64,000 nucleotides of DNA from Photobacterium swingsii (GTDB lineage: Bacteria; Pseudomonadota; Gammaproteobacteria; Enterobacterales; Vibrionaceae), in NCBI RefSeq assembly GCF_024346715.1, contig NZ_AP024853.1:1302001-1366000 (forward strand), in the 5' to 3' direction. Under the pieces are notes generated by a model. It was given only the letters and a program-made list of their open reading frames with translations. It searched no databases and was not told the origin of the DNA. The translations under genes and the position numbers were made by a program. Of this stretch, positions 25,606 to 33,126 are shown piece after piece. Position 1 is the stretch's first letter. Every line of letters begins with the position of its first letter.

Positions 25606-26985
25606 TCAATGCGTGTGATGCTTCATCGGCAATAGAAAACTTTGGCTATAGTGGTCCGATGATTCTTGTGTTGATAGTTTGCTGTGATGCAACGCCAAGA
25701 TGGACTGGATGATTTTAGTCCCAACCCCTAAGTCTCCTGTTGGGGCGTGTGGATCGATATGATTTTGTACTGAAACATGCACCCCTCGTTTACTGTTAGT
25801 TGCCATAATTTTAATGTCGCTGTTTGAGGGGGCATGGCGAAGTGCATTTTCAAGTAAATTTGCAAACAGCCGCTGTAGCAGTTGCTTATCACCTAGAATT
25901 TGAGCCTCCTCTTGCATAACGAATTGAATAAGAATTGCTTTGCGGTTAGCAATGATATTCAAGCTTTCGATGCTCTCTTGAATGATCGGTTCTAGTGCTA
26001 TGGTTTCAAAGTGTGGCTCTGGTTGTGACCTTTGGCTGCGAGCGAGTTTGAGCTGCTGTTCCAGTTGTGTCGCTAATTTTTGGGCGTTGCGATGGGCGGT
26101 TGTGATTAAAGGATTGGGGGCGGTTTGTTGAAGTTGCCAAGTTTCGAGATAGCCCAATACGCTAGAGAGCGGTGTTTTTAGATCATGGCTTAGCTGGATC
26201 AGTAGTTCTCTGCGGGTCTTTTCTTGCAGCTGAAGTTGTAAAAATTGGCGCTGTATCCGCTGCGACATCTGATAGAAGTGTTGGCCAATACCCCTTAGTT
26301 CAGGTGCTTGCTCGGTAAAACTGGCTTGTAAACAAAAGTTGTTTTGTGTCTGTGCTTGCAAGCTTTGACTCATAGTAGCGATAGGCGTGAGTAGAGTGCG
26401 TTTAACAAGCCAATAGGTCAGCATGCTAAAGGTAAAAATAAGTACCATAGCAAGACTGAGTATATGGGCGATAGGTAACACACTGAATTCAGCATTTAAT
26501 AAACTGCGTTGTTCACTGCCAATCACCACATACAGATAGCCTACGACGGAACCAAACTCCGTTATAGGCGCAACAGAAAAGACTTTCTTTTGCGAAGGGG
26601 TGCGTGGGTCATCGCCTAAAATAGGGAAGGCTTGCTGAGTGAGAAATTGCTCAATCGGTTTTAGCGCAACCTTGGTTTGGATAATTTTGCCTTCGGGGGC
26701 CGCATGACTACGAATGTTTCCTTGCTGATCAAGAAAGTAAATTTCAAAGTCTGGTCCTAGCAACATGAGCGTATGGAAAATGGATTTAAGTGCTTTGGGG
26801 TTGTAGTTTGTCCCTTCCATTAACGGGTTATCGTCACGCATATGAGCTGCAAGGTCGCGATGTAGCATTTGTTGAGTACGTTGCTTGGTGTGAGTTTGTT
26901 GTAATGTGATGAACGAACCAATCAATATCGCTGATAAGGCAAACCAAAAACTGGTGAGTAATAATAATCTGAGTTTAAAGCTCAT
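25606..26985 (-). CDS. Sensor histidine kinase with shortened ATP-binding domain
   Basis: A 459-residue membrane kinase. Helix 1 is at residues 5-28; a periplasmic sensor of about 140 residues follows; helix 2 is near 172-195 (ILSLAMVLIFTFSMLTYWLV); then HAMP; then the H box LIQLSHDLKTPLSSVLGYLE with the phosphorylated His. The N box is LLENALRHAPSNSD. The usual G1 motif DxGxG and the ATP lid are not visible: VSVQNHIDPHAPTG runs straight into DLGVGTKIIQSIL. The catalytic domain is thus shorter than usual. It follows the response regulator gene by 78 bp on the same strand and is its likely partner. The signal sensed is unknown. Confidence 0.88.
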   Translation of the reverse strand: MSFKLRLLLLTSFWFALSAILIGSFITLQQTHTKQRTQQMLHRDLAAHMRDDNPLMEGTNYNPKALKSIFHTLMLLGPDFEIYFLDQQGNIRSHAAPEGKIIQTKVALKPIEQFLTQQAFPILGDDPRTPSQKKVFSVAPITEFGSVVGYLYVVIGSEQRSLLNAEFSVLPIAHILSLAMVLIFTFSMLTYWLVKRTLLTPIATMSQSLQAQTQNNFCLQASFTEQAPELRGIGQHFYQMSQRIQRQFLQLQLQEKTRRELLIQLSHDLKTPLSSVLGYLETWQLQQTAPNPLITTAHRNAQKLATQLEQQLKLARSQRSQPEPHFETIALEPIIQESIESLNIIANRKAILIQFVMQEEAQILGDKQLLQRLFANLLENALRHAPSNSDIKIMATNSKRGVHVSVQNHIDPHAPTGDLGVGTKIIQSILALHHSKLSTQESSDHYSQSFLLPMKHHTH

Positions 26986-27063
26986 GGTTCATCCTTAGGG
27001 CATTTTCCCTACCATTCTTGCGCTTTGGATAATAGCGGTGACGTTGTCACTTAGTGGCTATGT

Positions 27064-27882
27064 TCAAGCGGCATCAAATTTATATCCCACACCCCAAACG
27101 GTATGAATAAAGGGATGATTAGGATTTGCGTGTTCAAGTTTGGTTCGTAAGCGGTTTACTGTGCTACAAACTGTGTGCTGATAGCCTGAAAAGTCGGTTT
27201 GCCATACCTGCTGAAGTAATTCCTCTTTGCTATACACGCGTCCAGGCTTCTGTGCTAAAAAATAGAGCAAAGTAAATTCGGTTGCGGTGAGTTGAACCGC
27301 ATGGTGATTGATTTCAACATGGTGTAATTCTGGATTGATCACCAATCCACCTAATGCGAGTGTAGCTGCCGCTTGATTCTGATTTCCTGCTTGCTCGGGG
27401 TTCATTTGATCATGTGTCCGACGGCGTAAAATCGTCCGTACCCTGGCTTGAAACTCAAGCACGCTAAAAGGTTTTGTTAAGTAGTCATCAGCACCAGCTT
27501 CTAAGCCAGCGACTTTATCTATTTCACTATCACGGGCTGTGAGCATTAAGATTGGTAGCCAGTTTTGTTTATTTCTAAGCGATTGGCAGAGGGTGATACC
27601 ATCGCCGTCATCGAGCCCGCGATCTAAAATAACCAAATCATAGTGATGATGAGCAAGGTGAAGCTGCGCCTGCGCAAGGGAGGCTGCACGGCGAGTATGA
27701 TGGCCTTGTAATGACAAGTGAATGGCGACTAATTCGGCGAGATCGTTATCGTCTTCAACTATCAATATTTGTCCTCGCTCGACAGTGCTAGGGGCAATGC
27801 CTTTCGATCTTGGTTTGCTTGCGTCTGAGTGCAAAACTGTATTGTCAGTTGCTGTGTTTGACGTATTTTTTATCGCTGTCAT
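27064..27882 (-). CDS. OmpR-family response regulator
   Basis: A 272-residue regulator with a receiver domain (ILIVEDDNDLAE, phosphorylation site Asp87 in VILDRGL, LTARDS, KPFSVLEF) and a C-terminal winged helix (LTATEFTLLYFLAQKPGRVY, HTVWGVGYKFD). A Ser/Thr-rich extension of about 36 residues precedes the receiver. It has a good GGAGTG ribosome site, so the extension is probably real. It is the first gene of a two-gene unit with the kinase downstream. Upstream, 136 bp away on the same strand, is the spondin-domain lipoprotein gene, a candidate target. Confidence 0.92.
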   Translation of the reverse strand: MTAIKNTSNTATDNTVLHSDASKPRSKGIAPSTVERGQILIVEDDNDLAELVAIHLSLQGHHTRRAASLAQAQLHLAHHHYDLVILDRGLDDGDGITLCQSLRNKQNWLPILMLTARDSEIDKVAGLEAGADDYLTKPFSVLEFQARVRTILRRRTHDQMNPEQAGNQNQAAATLALGGLVINPELHHVEINHHAVQLTATEFTLLYFLAQKPGRVYSKEELLQQVWQTDFSGYQHTVCSTVNRLRTKLEHANPNHPFIHTVWGVGYKFDAA

Positions 27883-28018
27883 TGTTCACTCCACAACGGT
27901 CTGTATCTATATTCCTACTCATGGCTGTACGCCTGATGAAGTGGGCGCGCGCATCATGTTGGTTATAAGACCGTGTGGAGAAGTGAATCTTTCATCTTAG
28001 TATTCGGGGTGGTATGAG

Positions 28019-28744
28019 TTACTTGATACGGGTGATGCTCAACCTAGCCCCTGGGTTTAAAAAACGATGGCTAGCAGTGAGTGCCGAGGTTGTCAGTCCA
28101 TCATCAAGGCTCACAACACCGGGATGAAAGCTCACTTTGTCGTCGTCATCTCTAGCGGTATTAAAGCCTTCCCCCCCTGCAGCTGGTCCAGGAATAGATG
28201 CGCTGGTTTCACTATTGGCTTCAGTACCTGCATCCCAGACTGGCATATTCATGGTGTAGCTTTCCCCGACAGCGATGCGACTTAGGTCGATGCCGGTTTC
28301 GCCGACAAAGCCATCATTGGTATTGACCAGCATACTGGCTATGGACAGTTGACTGGCACTATCGCCCGCAATCTCAAATGTCAGTGAATCTGCACTACCT
28401 GGTAAAATTACGCCTGCGCCAGAATAGCTCATAGTGACGTTATCGTTATTGTCTTTTTCAGCTAACAAATCGGTGTTATCACCACTTTCTGCGACTTTCT
28501 CTAATGCGAGAGAGGCGGGCTGCCCGACTTGAAATAATTGGTAGCTACTGCTGTGAGCTAAGATGGCTAGCGGTGATAATGGTTGGCTCACGGTTAAATT
28601 GGTTACCGTTACTTCAAATTGTTTTGCTTCAGTTTGGACAGGAGGCGATGCTGGTGGTGAATCGTTATTTGAGTGTGTGTCATCGTCAGGACACCCAGCG
28701 AGAAACCCAACACTTGCAGCAAGTAAAAGCATGCGCGTATTCAT
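28019..28744 (-). CDS. Spondin-domain lipoprotein
   Basis: A 241-residue lipoprotein. The signal peptide ends in the lipobox FLAGC with Cys18, followed by an Asp/Ser/Pro linker. The domain from about residue 43 is a bacterial Spondin_N fold: FEVTVTNLTVSQPLSPLAIL, HSSSYQLFQVGQPAS, LVNTNDGFVG, YDAGTEANSE-type motif as WDAGTEANSETSASIPGP, and a late SFHPGV. Such domains in eukaryotes bind calcium and matrix; in bacteria the role is unknown. An AAGGAGG ribosome site precedes the ATG. It lies 9 bp after a paralogue with the same domain, so the two form an operon. The product should be anchored in the outer membrane. Confidence 0.88.
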   Translation of the reverse strand: MNTRMLLLAASVGFLAGCPDDDTHSNNDSPPASPPVQTEAKQFEVTVTNLTVSQPLSPLAILAHSSSYQLFQVGQPASLALEKVAESGDNTDLLAEKDNNDNVTMSYSGAGVILPGSADSLTFEIAGDSASQLSIASMLVNTNDGFVGETGIDLSRIAVGESYTMNMPVWDAGTEANSETSASIPGPAAGGEGFNTARDDDDKVSFHPGVVSLDDGLTTSALTASHRFLNPGARLSITRIK

Positions 28745-28753
28745 GGAGCCTCC

Positions 28754-29431
28754 TTATTTGACGGTTACAGTGACAACAGCAACAGGGTTTAACCAACGGT
28801 GCATAGCGCTATTCAAGTCACTTTTTCCACCTGTGGCATCGCTGTCCCCTAAGTTACCTGGATGAATGTGAACCTTGTCGTTACTGATGACTGATTCGAC
28901 CCCAGTGCCGCCAGACCCGAAGGTGATGAAAGGAGGATTAGGCATGCTGGCTGCTAGCTCATCATTGGCTTCAGTCCCTGCATCGTAACCATTAATTCGA
29001 ATGGTATAAGTGCCTGGTTGAGAGGGGATCTTCCAACTGTCTAGGCCAACAAAGCCATCGTTTGTCGGTAATAGCATTGCGGCGAGGGATAATCGATCAA
29101 ATGCGCCAGTATCTAGGCTTGCCGTGGCAGACACGCCGGGATTAAGAATGCCGCTGGCAGGGTTTTCAGACACCACAGCGCCTGCATTTGCTGCGAGCGA
29201 TGATAAACCTGAAATGTCCCCGCCTTCTGCCATGGCTTTGATTTCAGGCGAAGCGGCGGAACCCGCTTGGAAAAGGTGAATATCGCTACTATGAGCAACG
29301 ATTAGCAAAGGCGTGAAGTAGATACCTTTAGTCGCATTGGTGATAGATACATCGATGCTGGCAGCATGTGCTGTCATCGATGCCGTGCTCAGTGCTGCGG
29401 TGAGTGCAAGAAGTGCCAATCGTTTTTTCAT
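28754..29431 (-). CDS. Secreted spondin-domain protein
   Basis: A 225-residue protein with a cleavable signal peptide (ending MTAHA near residue 23) and no lipobox Cys. The mature part is one Spondin_N domain: IDVSITNATKGIYFTPLLIV, HSSDIHLFQAGSAAS, LLPTNDGFVGLDSW, YDAGTEANDELAASMPNPP, and VHIHPGNLGD. It parallels the downstream lipoprotein along its length but lacks the anchor. It should be periplasmic or released. A LysR gene lies 116 bp upstream on the same strand. Function unknown. Confidence 0.88.
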   Translation of the reverse strand: MKKRLALLALTAALSTASMTAHAASIDVSITNATKGIYFTPLLIVAHSSDIHLFQAGSAASPEIKAMAEGGDISGLSSLAANAGAVVSENPASGILNPGVSATASLDTGAFDRLSLAAMLLPTNDGFVGLDSWKIPSQPGTYTIRINGYDAGTEANDELAASMPNPPFITFGSGGTGVESVISNDKVHIHPGNLGDSDATGGKSDLNSAMHRWLNPVAVVTVTVK

Positions 29432-29547
29432 GGTGATAATCCGTCATGTAATGAGTTAACGTTTCAATCATGGCGGGCAAAGTTGGCAATCTTCTCGCGA
29501 AATTCTCATAAATTCCTCACAGCGGAAAAAGATTTCTGTGAGTGCCG

Positions 29548-30426
29548 TTATGGCATCATGTGTTCTATAAACCAAGTTCCTGCAGGGCCTAACGCATTGG
29601 TCCACTTCATTTCGATATCCCAAGTCATATCGATTTCACTAAAGTCGACATCGAGTGTTTGCAAAATACCTTTTTCAAACAAGTGCGGATCAAGCTGCTC
29701 GGGGTAGAGACCGAACCCTGCTTCTGAAATGAGTAGTTCACGGTATTGATAAAAACGGGAACAGCTAATGGTATTAGAGCTAAAGCGCAGCGACTCAATG
29801 AGTGCCTCTTCTGCAAAATCGGAAACCGCCGGCAGAATTTGGTGGTATTGCAATAAATCTTGCACAGATAACTGCCCGCGAACTTGTGCGAGTGGGTGTG
29901 TCGGCGCGGCAACGAATTTCCATTTGATTTGGTCTAGGATGTAGCTTTCCACGCCATGGCTTTGCCTTAGCTGTACGGGGGCAATCACAATATCTGGTGA
30001 TTGTGGCTGCCCCAACGCGGCTGAGGTGTGATCTTCAATATCAACCAAGTTGATACTTAAATGCGGAAAGGCTTTGAGTAGGGCCGTGATCCCTTCTCGT
30101 TGTTTGGGATACATGGTGAAACCATGGACTGCGATCGTAATTTTGTCTTCAATACCACTTTGGAAAGAGAGCGCCTTTTTTTCGATGGCTTGCAAACGTG
30201 GGATAATCTCTAGTGCTTGCAAGTACATGGACTTGCCCACATCGGTCAATGTTGGTGCTTGTCCCGATACGCGATTGAATACCTTGAGGTTAAGATCGAT
30301 CTCCATGTTTTGGATAACCTGGCTCACGGCAGAAGCACTGATCCCTAATTGCCGACCTGCCGCTGAAAATGAACCCGTTTCAGCTACAAGTACTAAATAT
30401 TGCAACCGTTCTGGTGTCATGAGCAT
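29548..30426 (-). CDS. LysR-family transcriptional regulator
   Basis: A 292-residue LysR protein: helix-turn-helix at residues 18-40 (ETGSFSAAGRQLGISASAVS), then the linker helix and a periplasmic-binding-like effector domain (ITIAVHGFTMYPKQREGI, DIVIAPVQLRQSHGV, GFGLYPEQLDPHL). An AGAGG ribosome site lies 8 bases before the ATG. It is upstream of the two spondin genes on the same strand and divergent from a beta-barrel gene, so either may be its target. The effector is unknown. Confidence 0.9.
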   Translation of the reverse strand: MLMTPERLQYLVLVAETGSFSAAGRQLGISASAVSQVIQNMEIDLNLKVFNRVSGQAPTLTDVGKSMYLQALEIIPRLQAIEKKALSFQSGIEDKITIAVHGFTMYPKQREGITALLKAFPHLSINLVDIEDHTSAALGQPQSPDIVIAPVQLRQSHGVESYILDQIKWKFVAAPTHPLAQVRGQLSVQDLLQYHQILPAVSDFAEEALIESLRFSSNTISCSRFYQYRELLISEAGFGLYPEQLDPHLFEKGILQTLDVDFSEIDMTWDIEMKWTNALGPAGTWFIEHMMP

Positions 30427-30739
30427 ATGTGTATCCTCTTTAGTATAAAGTTGTTGGATTTATGAGGATCACCGTAACCTATTTTTGATTATGGAGGCTA
30501 TTTAATCTGCTTCATAAGACGGATAAATGTTTATACCTCAAGGTGACTTGTCTCTCACGTGCAGCCTATGTTGGTTGTAAGTTTAAGTGTAAGCCGTGCT
30601 TAAAGAACCTGATTTAATGGTTTAACTGAATCGTCATAGTATTACCGCACACCAAACAAGAGCGGTGTGAAAATTACGAATTTGATTTCATGGAACGAAA
30701 TCTCTTATCTAAAAAATGATTATGTCGAAGAGGTATTCC

Positions 30740-31474
30740 ATGAAATTTTCAACAGTGAAAACAGCTGGGGCACTATTTGTTGCTGCAATGACAATGAATG
30801 TAGCGGCGCAAGAGCAAGCACAAGAAGATATTAATTACGGCGATCCAACGGCATCGTTTTCTACCCTAGGTGTGAGCGCATCACAAGATCATACGCAATT
30901 AAATGGTATGTATGGTGCTGGCTCTAATATTTTTCAATTAGACCTAGGCGTTAAAAATAAAAGCGATGATAAAGGTAAGAGTGGTGATGTAAATTATCGT
31001 GGCCGTTATTTTCATGTGACTGATGGTCTTGGCTACTCGGTTGACGTTTTAGGTGGTCAAACGAACCTACAAAATGGCGATAAATCGACATCAACGACAG
31101 TGCTTGCTGGCCTTATCTATAAGTTTCAAGTAACGGACAACATCAGTGTATTCCCGATGGCGAGTTTAGGTTATACCCGTTCAGACTTAGAACCCAAGAC
31201 AGGTAAAGACGTTAAATCAACAGATAACCTATTCCAAGGTGGCATCTACGCGATGTATGGCTTTGATGCAGGGCACTGGCTATATGTAAACCCGAAGGTC
31301 ACTCATATGCGTAAAGCTAATACTAATGTAGCGCAAGTTGAAGCGGGTGGTGGCTTCATGGTGGCAGAAAAAGTGAGTGTCGGTGCAAAAGTTGAGTATA
31401 CCGCTAAAAATACTAAGCTGAATATGGATAAAGACGACACTGTTGCTTGGCTACAAGCTAACTACTACTTTTAA
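30740..31474 (+). CDS. Putative outer-membrane beta-barrel protein
   Basis: A 244-residue protein with a signal peptide (MKFSTVKTAGALFVAAMTMN, cleaved near VAAQ). The rest alternates short strands and turns (GRYFHVTDGLGYSVDVLGGQ, FQVTDNISVFPMASLGYTRS) and ends LQANYYF with a final Phe, as outer-membrane barrels do. About eight to ten strands are likely. No family is recognised with confidence. The ATG at 30740 is chosen, because AAGAGG lies 7 bases upstream; earlier ATG codons at 30716 and 30722 would disrupt the signal peptide. It is divergent from a LysR gene and has its own terminator. Confidence 0.82.
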   Translation: MKFSTVKTAGALFVAAMTMNVAAQEQAQEDINYGDPTASFSTLGVSASQDHTQLNGMYGAGSNIFQLDLGVKNKSDDKGKSGDVNYRGRYFHVTDGLGYSVDVLGGQTNLQNGDKSTSTTVLAGLIYKFQVTDNISVFPMASLGYTRSDLEPKTGKDVKSTDNLFQGGIYAMYGFDAGHWLYVNPKVTHMRKANTNVAQVEAGGGFMVAEKVSVGAKVEYTAKNTKLNMDKDDTVAWLQANYYF

Positions 31475-31481
31475 TTGATAT

Positions 31482-31519
31482 AAGCCGCGAGAGCAGAATG
31501 CTTGCCTCGCGGCTTTATT
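31482..31519 (+). terminator. Terminator after the beta-barrel gene
   Basis: A perfect 10-bp stem AAGCCGCGAG / CTCGCGGCTT with a 14-base loop, followed by T-rich sequence, 7 bp after the stop codon. Confidence 0.88.
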
Positions 31520-31672
31520 AACTTTTGATAAGGGAGTTTTGCTTAAATAGTACAGAAATATACTAGCGATAATTTAGAAGGTAGTTATTTATGATAGGAA
31601 GTGTAAGTAAATTTCTCTGGCTGATAATAAGCTTTACTACTCCACTTTATGGATCACAATAAAGGGAATGAT

Positions 31673-31768
31673 ATGTTATTCAATAGCCGGGATGTTGGCT
31701 TATTAATTATTAGCTTTGCATTAACGACAATGTTAATAACTAAAATTTACTCATTATGCAGTTTATAA
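31673..31768 (+). CDS. Candidate small membrane protein, 31 residues
   Basis: A 31-codon ORF with a strong ribosome site (AAAGGGA about 6 bases before the ATG). The product is one hydrophobic helix (VGLLIISFALTTMLIT) ending in a short polar tail. Such single-helix proteins are common but easily missed. It lies between the beta-barrel terminator and a small minus-strand gene. No homologue is recognised; it could be chance. Confidence 0.35.
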   Translation: MLFNSRDVGLLIISFALTTMLITKIYSLCSL

Positions 31769-31803
31769 TCCTAGGCGAAGAAGGATTAACGTATTGATGG
31801 GCA

Positions 31804-32013
31804 TTAAAAATAGGTAGAAAAACTACCAACAAGTTGATTATTTTTATTGGTTATTTCACCTTGGCCTGTTTCTTCACAATAGGAAAGATTTAGGTCGATA
31901 GTGTTTACATTGCCTTTCATTAAAATATGGCGTAGTAAAATATCACTATTTAATTGGTGGACTAATGCACTCCAAGATATGTTGCCTTGAAAAATATTAA
32001 AAGTTACTGTCAT
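31804..32013 (-). CDS. Small conserved-looking hypothetical protein, 69 residues
   Basis: A 69-residue soluble protein (start MTVTFNIFQGNISWSALVHQ, later GEITNKNNQLVGSF). It has a good AAAGGT ribosome site 6 bases before the ATG and balanced amino acid use, which supports a real gene. There is no signal peptide or membrane segment. I do not recognise a family. It stands alone, downstream of a gene-free stretch of about 340 bp, upstream of the second cold-shock gene's end. Confidence 0.6.
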   Translation of the reverse strand: MTVTFNIFQGNISWSALVHQLNSDILLRHILMKGNVNTIDLNLSYCEETGQGEITNKNNQLVGSFSTYF

Positions 32014-32355
32014 TTATTTACCTTTGTTGTATTTGATTGGGTTATTTCTTTACGACATTGTTGAAACCAAAAGCGCTTGCGCCCGATTGAACGAGACATA
32101 AGTATCCTTAATGTATTATGAATATAGATTAAATAAACCTTTATATGATTTATTAATCTTAGTATTACTAAAAGACTATGCGAGTAATATAACGACGTGA
32201 CTAAATAGTATTGTGATATATGACGGCAGAAGAATGGTCTTTCGAGTTACGGAGAAAGTATTTCTGAGGGTAAAGCTTTAAATTGACGTAAATGGATAAA
32301 CCATTTACGTCATTTTGCTAATGGCTATTAAGAAGCCATTACGTTATTCACTAGA
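32014..32355. other. Gene-free region with two hairpins
   Basis: No ORF is supported. A perfect 12-bp hairpin TGACGTAAATGG / CCATTTACGTCA lies at 32284-32312, followed by TTTT on the plus strand. An 8-bp hairpin TAATGGCT / AGCCATTA lies at 32319-32341. The second is close to the cold-shock stop and may end that transcript. The first could end a plus-strand RNA, but no plus-strand gene is visible, so an unannotated small RNA is possible. Confidence 0.55.
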
Positions 32356-32568
32356 TTATAGTGCAACAACGTTTGCAGCTTGAAGACCTTTTTGGCCTTG
32401 CTCTACTTCAAAAGACACTTTTTGGCCTTCAGCAAGAGTTTTGAAACCTTCAGAAGCGATTGCACGGAAGTGAACGAATACGTCAGCACCGCCGTTGTCT
32501 TGAGTAATGAAACCAAAACCTTTCTCTTCGTTAAACCATTTTACTAGACCAGTAGATTTAGCAGACAT
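32356..32568 (-). CDS. CspA-family cold shock protein, second copy
   Basis: A 70-residue OB-fold RNA chaperone with KGFGFIT and VFVHF intact. It differs from the copy at 25044-25247 by a three-residue N-terminal addition (MSAKSTG) and three core substitutions. The ATG at 32568 has a clear AAGGGG ribosome site. A longer in-frame start at 32754 lies in the leader and is not used. The 550 bp upstream hold no gene and probably carry the promoter and a long leader RNA. Confidence 0.95.
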
Positions 32569-33120
32569 GTTATGCCCCTTATATAAATTCATGAGATAAT
32601 CGCAAAAAATTTGCGTGCACTGAAAGCTTGAATTATTGAATATGACGATGAAGCTAAGGAAACACTGAGGATAACAACAATAACGAAGAAATTCTGAGGT
32701 TTTACTTTTACTTAATGTTTTATTAATAACTCTGTGTAACAGAGCGACGTACATCTTACATCAGCCAAGGGGGTTGTAAAGGTTTATTTTTGTTTTTTTA
32801 CGAATGAATGATTTTTTCACTGCGAATAGCCTTCTATTATAGGCTTTCAACCTTAATAAAGTATTGAATATTATTGTAATGAAACTAAAAGATAAGGGGG
32901 AATAGAGAGGGGTATCAGCCTTATTTAATTCATTACAAGTAATGTATTCATATAATTACCCTTTCTTTTATAAGGTTTATAAGTGTTTTTCTTGGTGAAC
33001 TGGTGGTAAAAGCAGCAACTGAGTGCGTTTCCTTTAGATTAAGCCGTTAACCGTAAGCTAAGTCACTAAATTTTAATAATTTTATGACTACACTGAATCA
33101 ATGGAAGCTTACAGAGGGAT
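32569..33120. other. Gene-free divergent region between cspA-like and lon-like genes
   Basis: About 550 AT-rich bp with no supported ORF. It should hold the cold-shock leader and promoter on the minus strand and the protease promoter on the plus strand. I saw no clear cold box or heat-shock promoter. Confidence 0.6.
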
Positions 33121-33126
33121 ATGCTT

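Noticed and set aside
32740..32765. Cold box (GACGTACA) near the second cold-shock gene
   Set aside because: The match is on the plus strand, opposite to the cold-shock transcript, so it cannot act as the leader motif.
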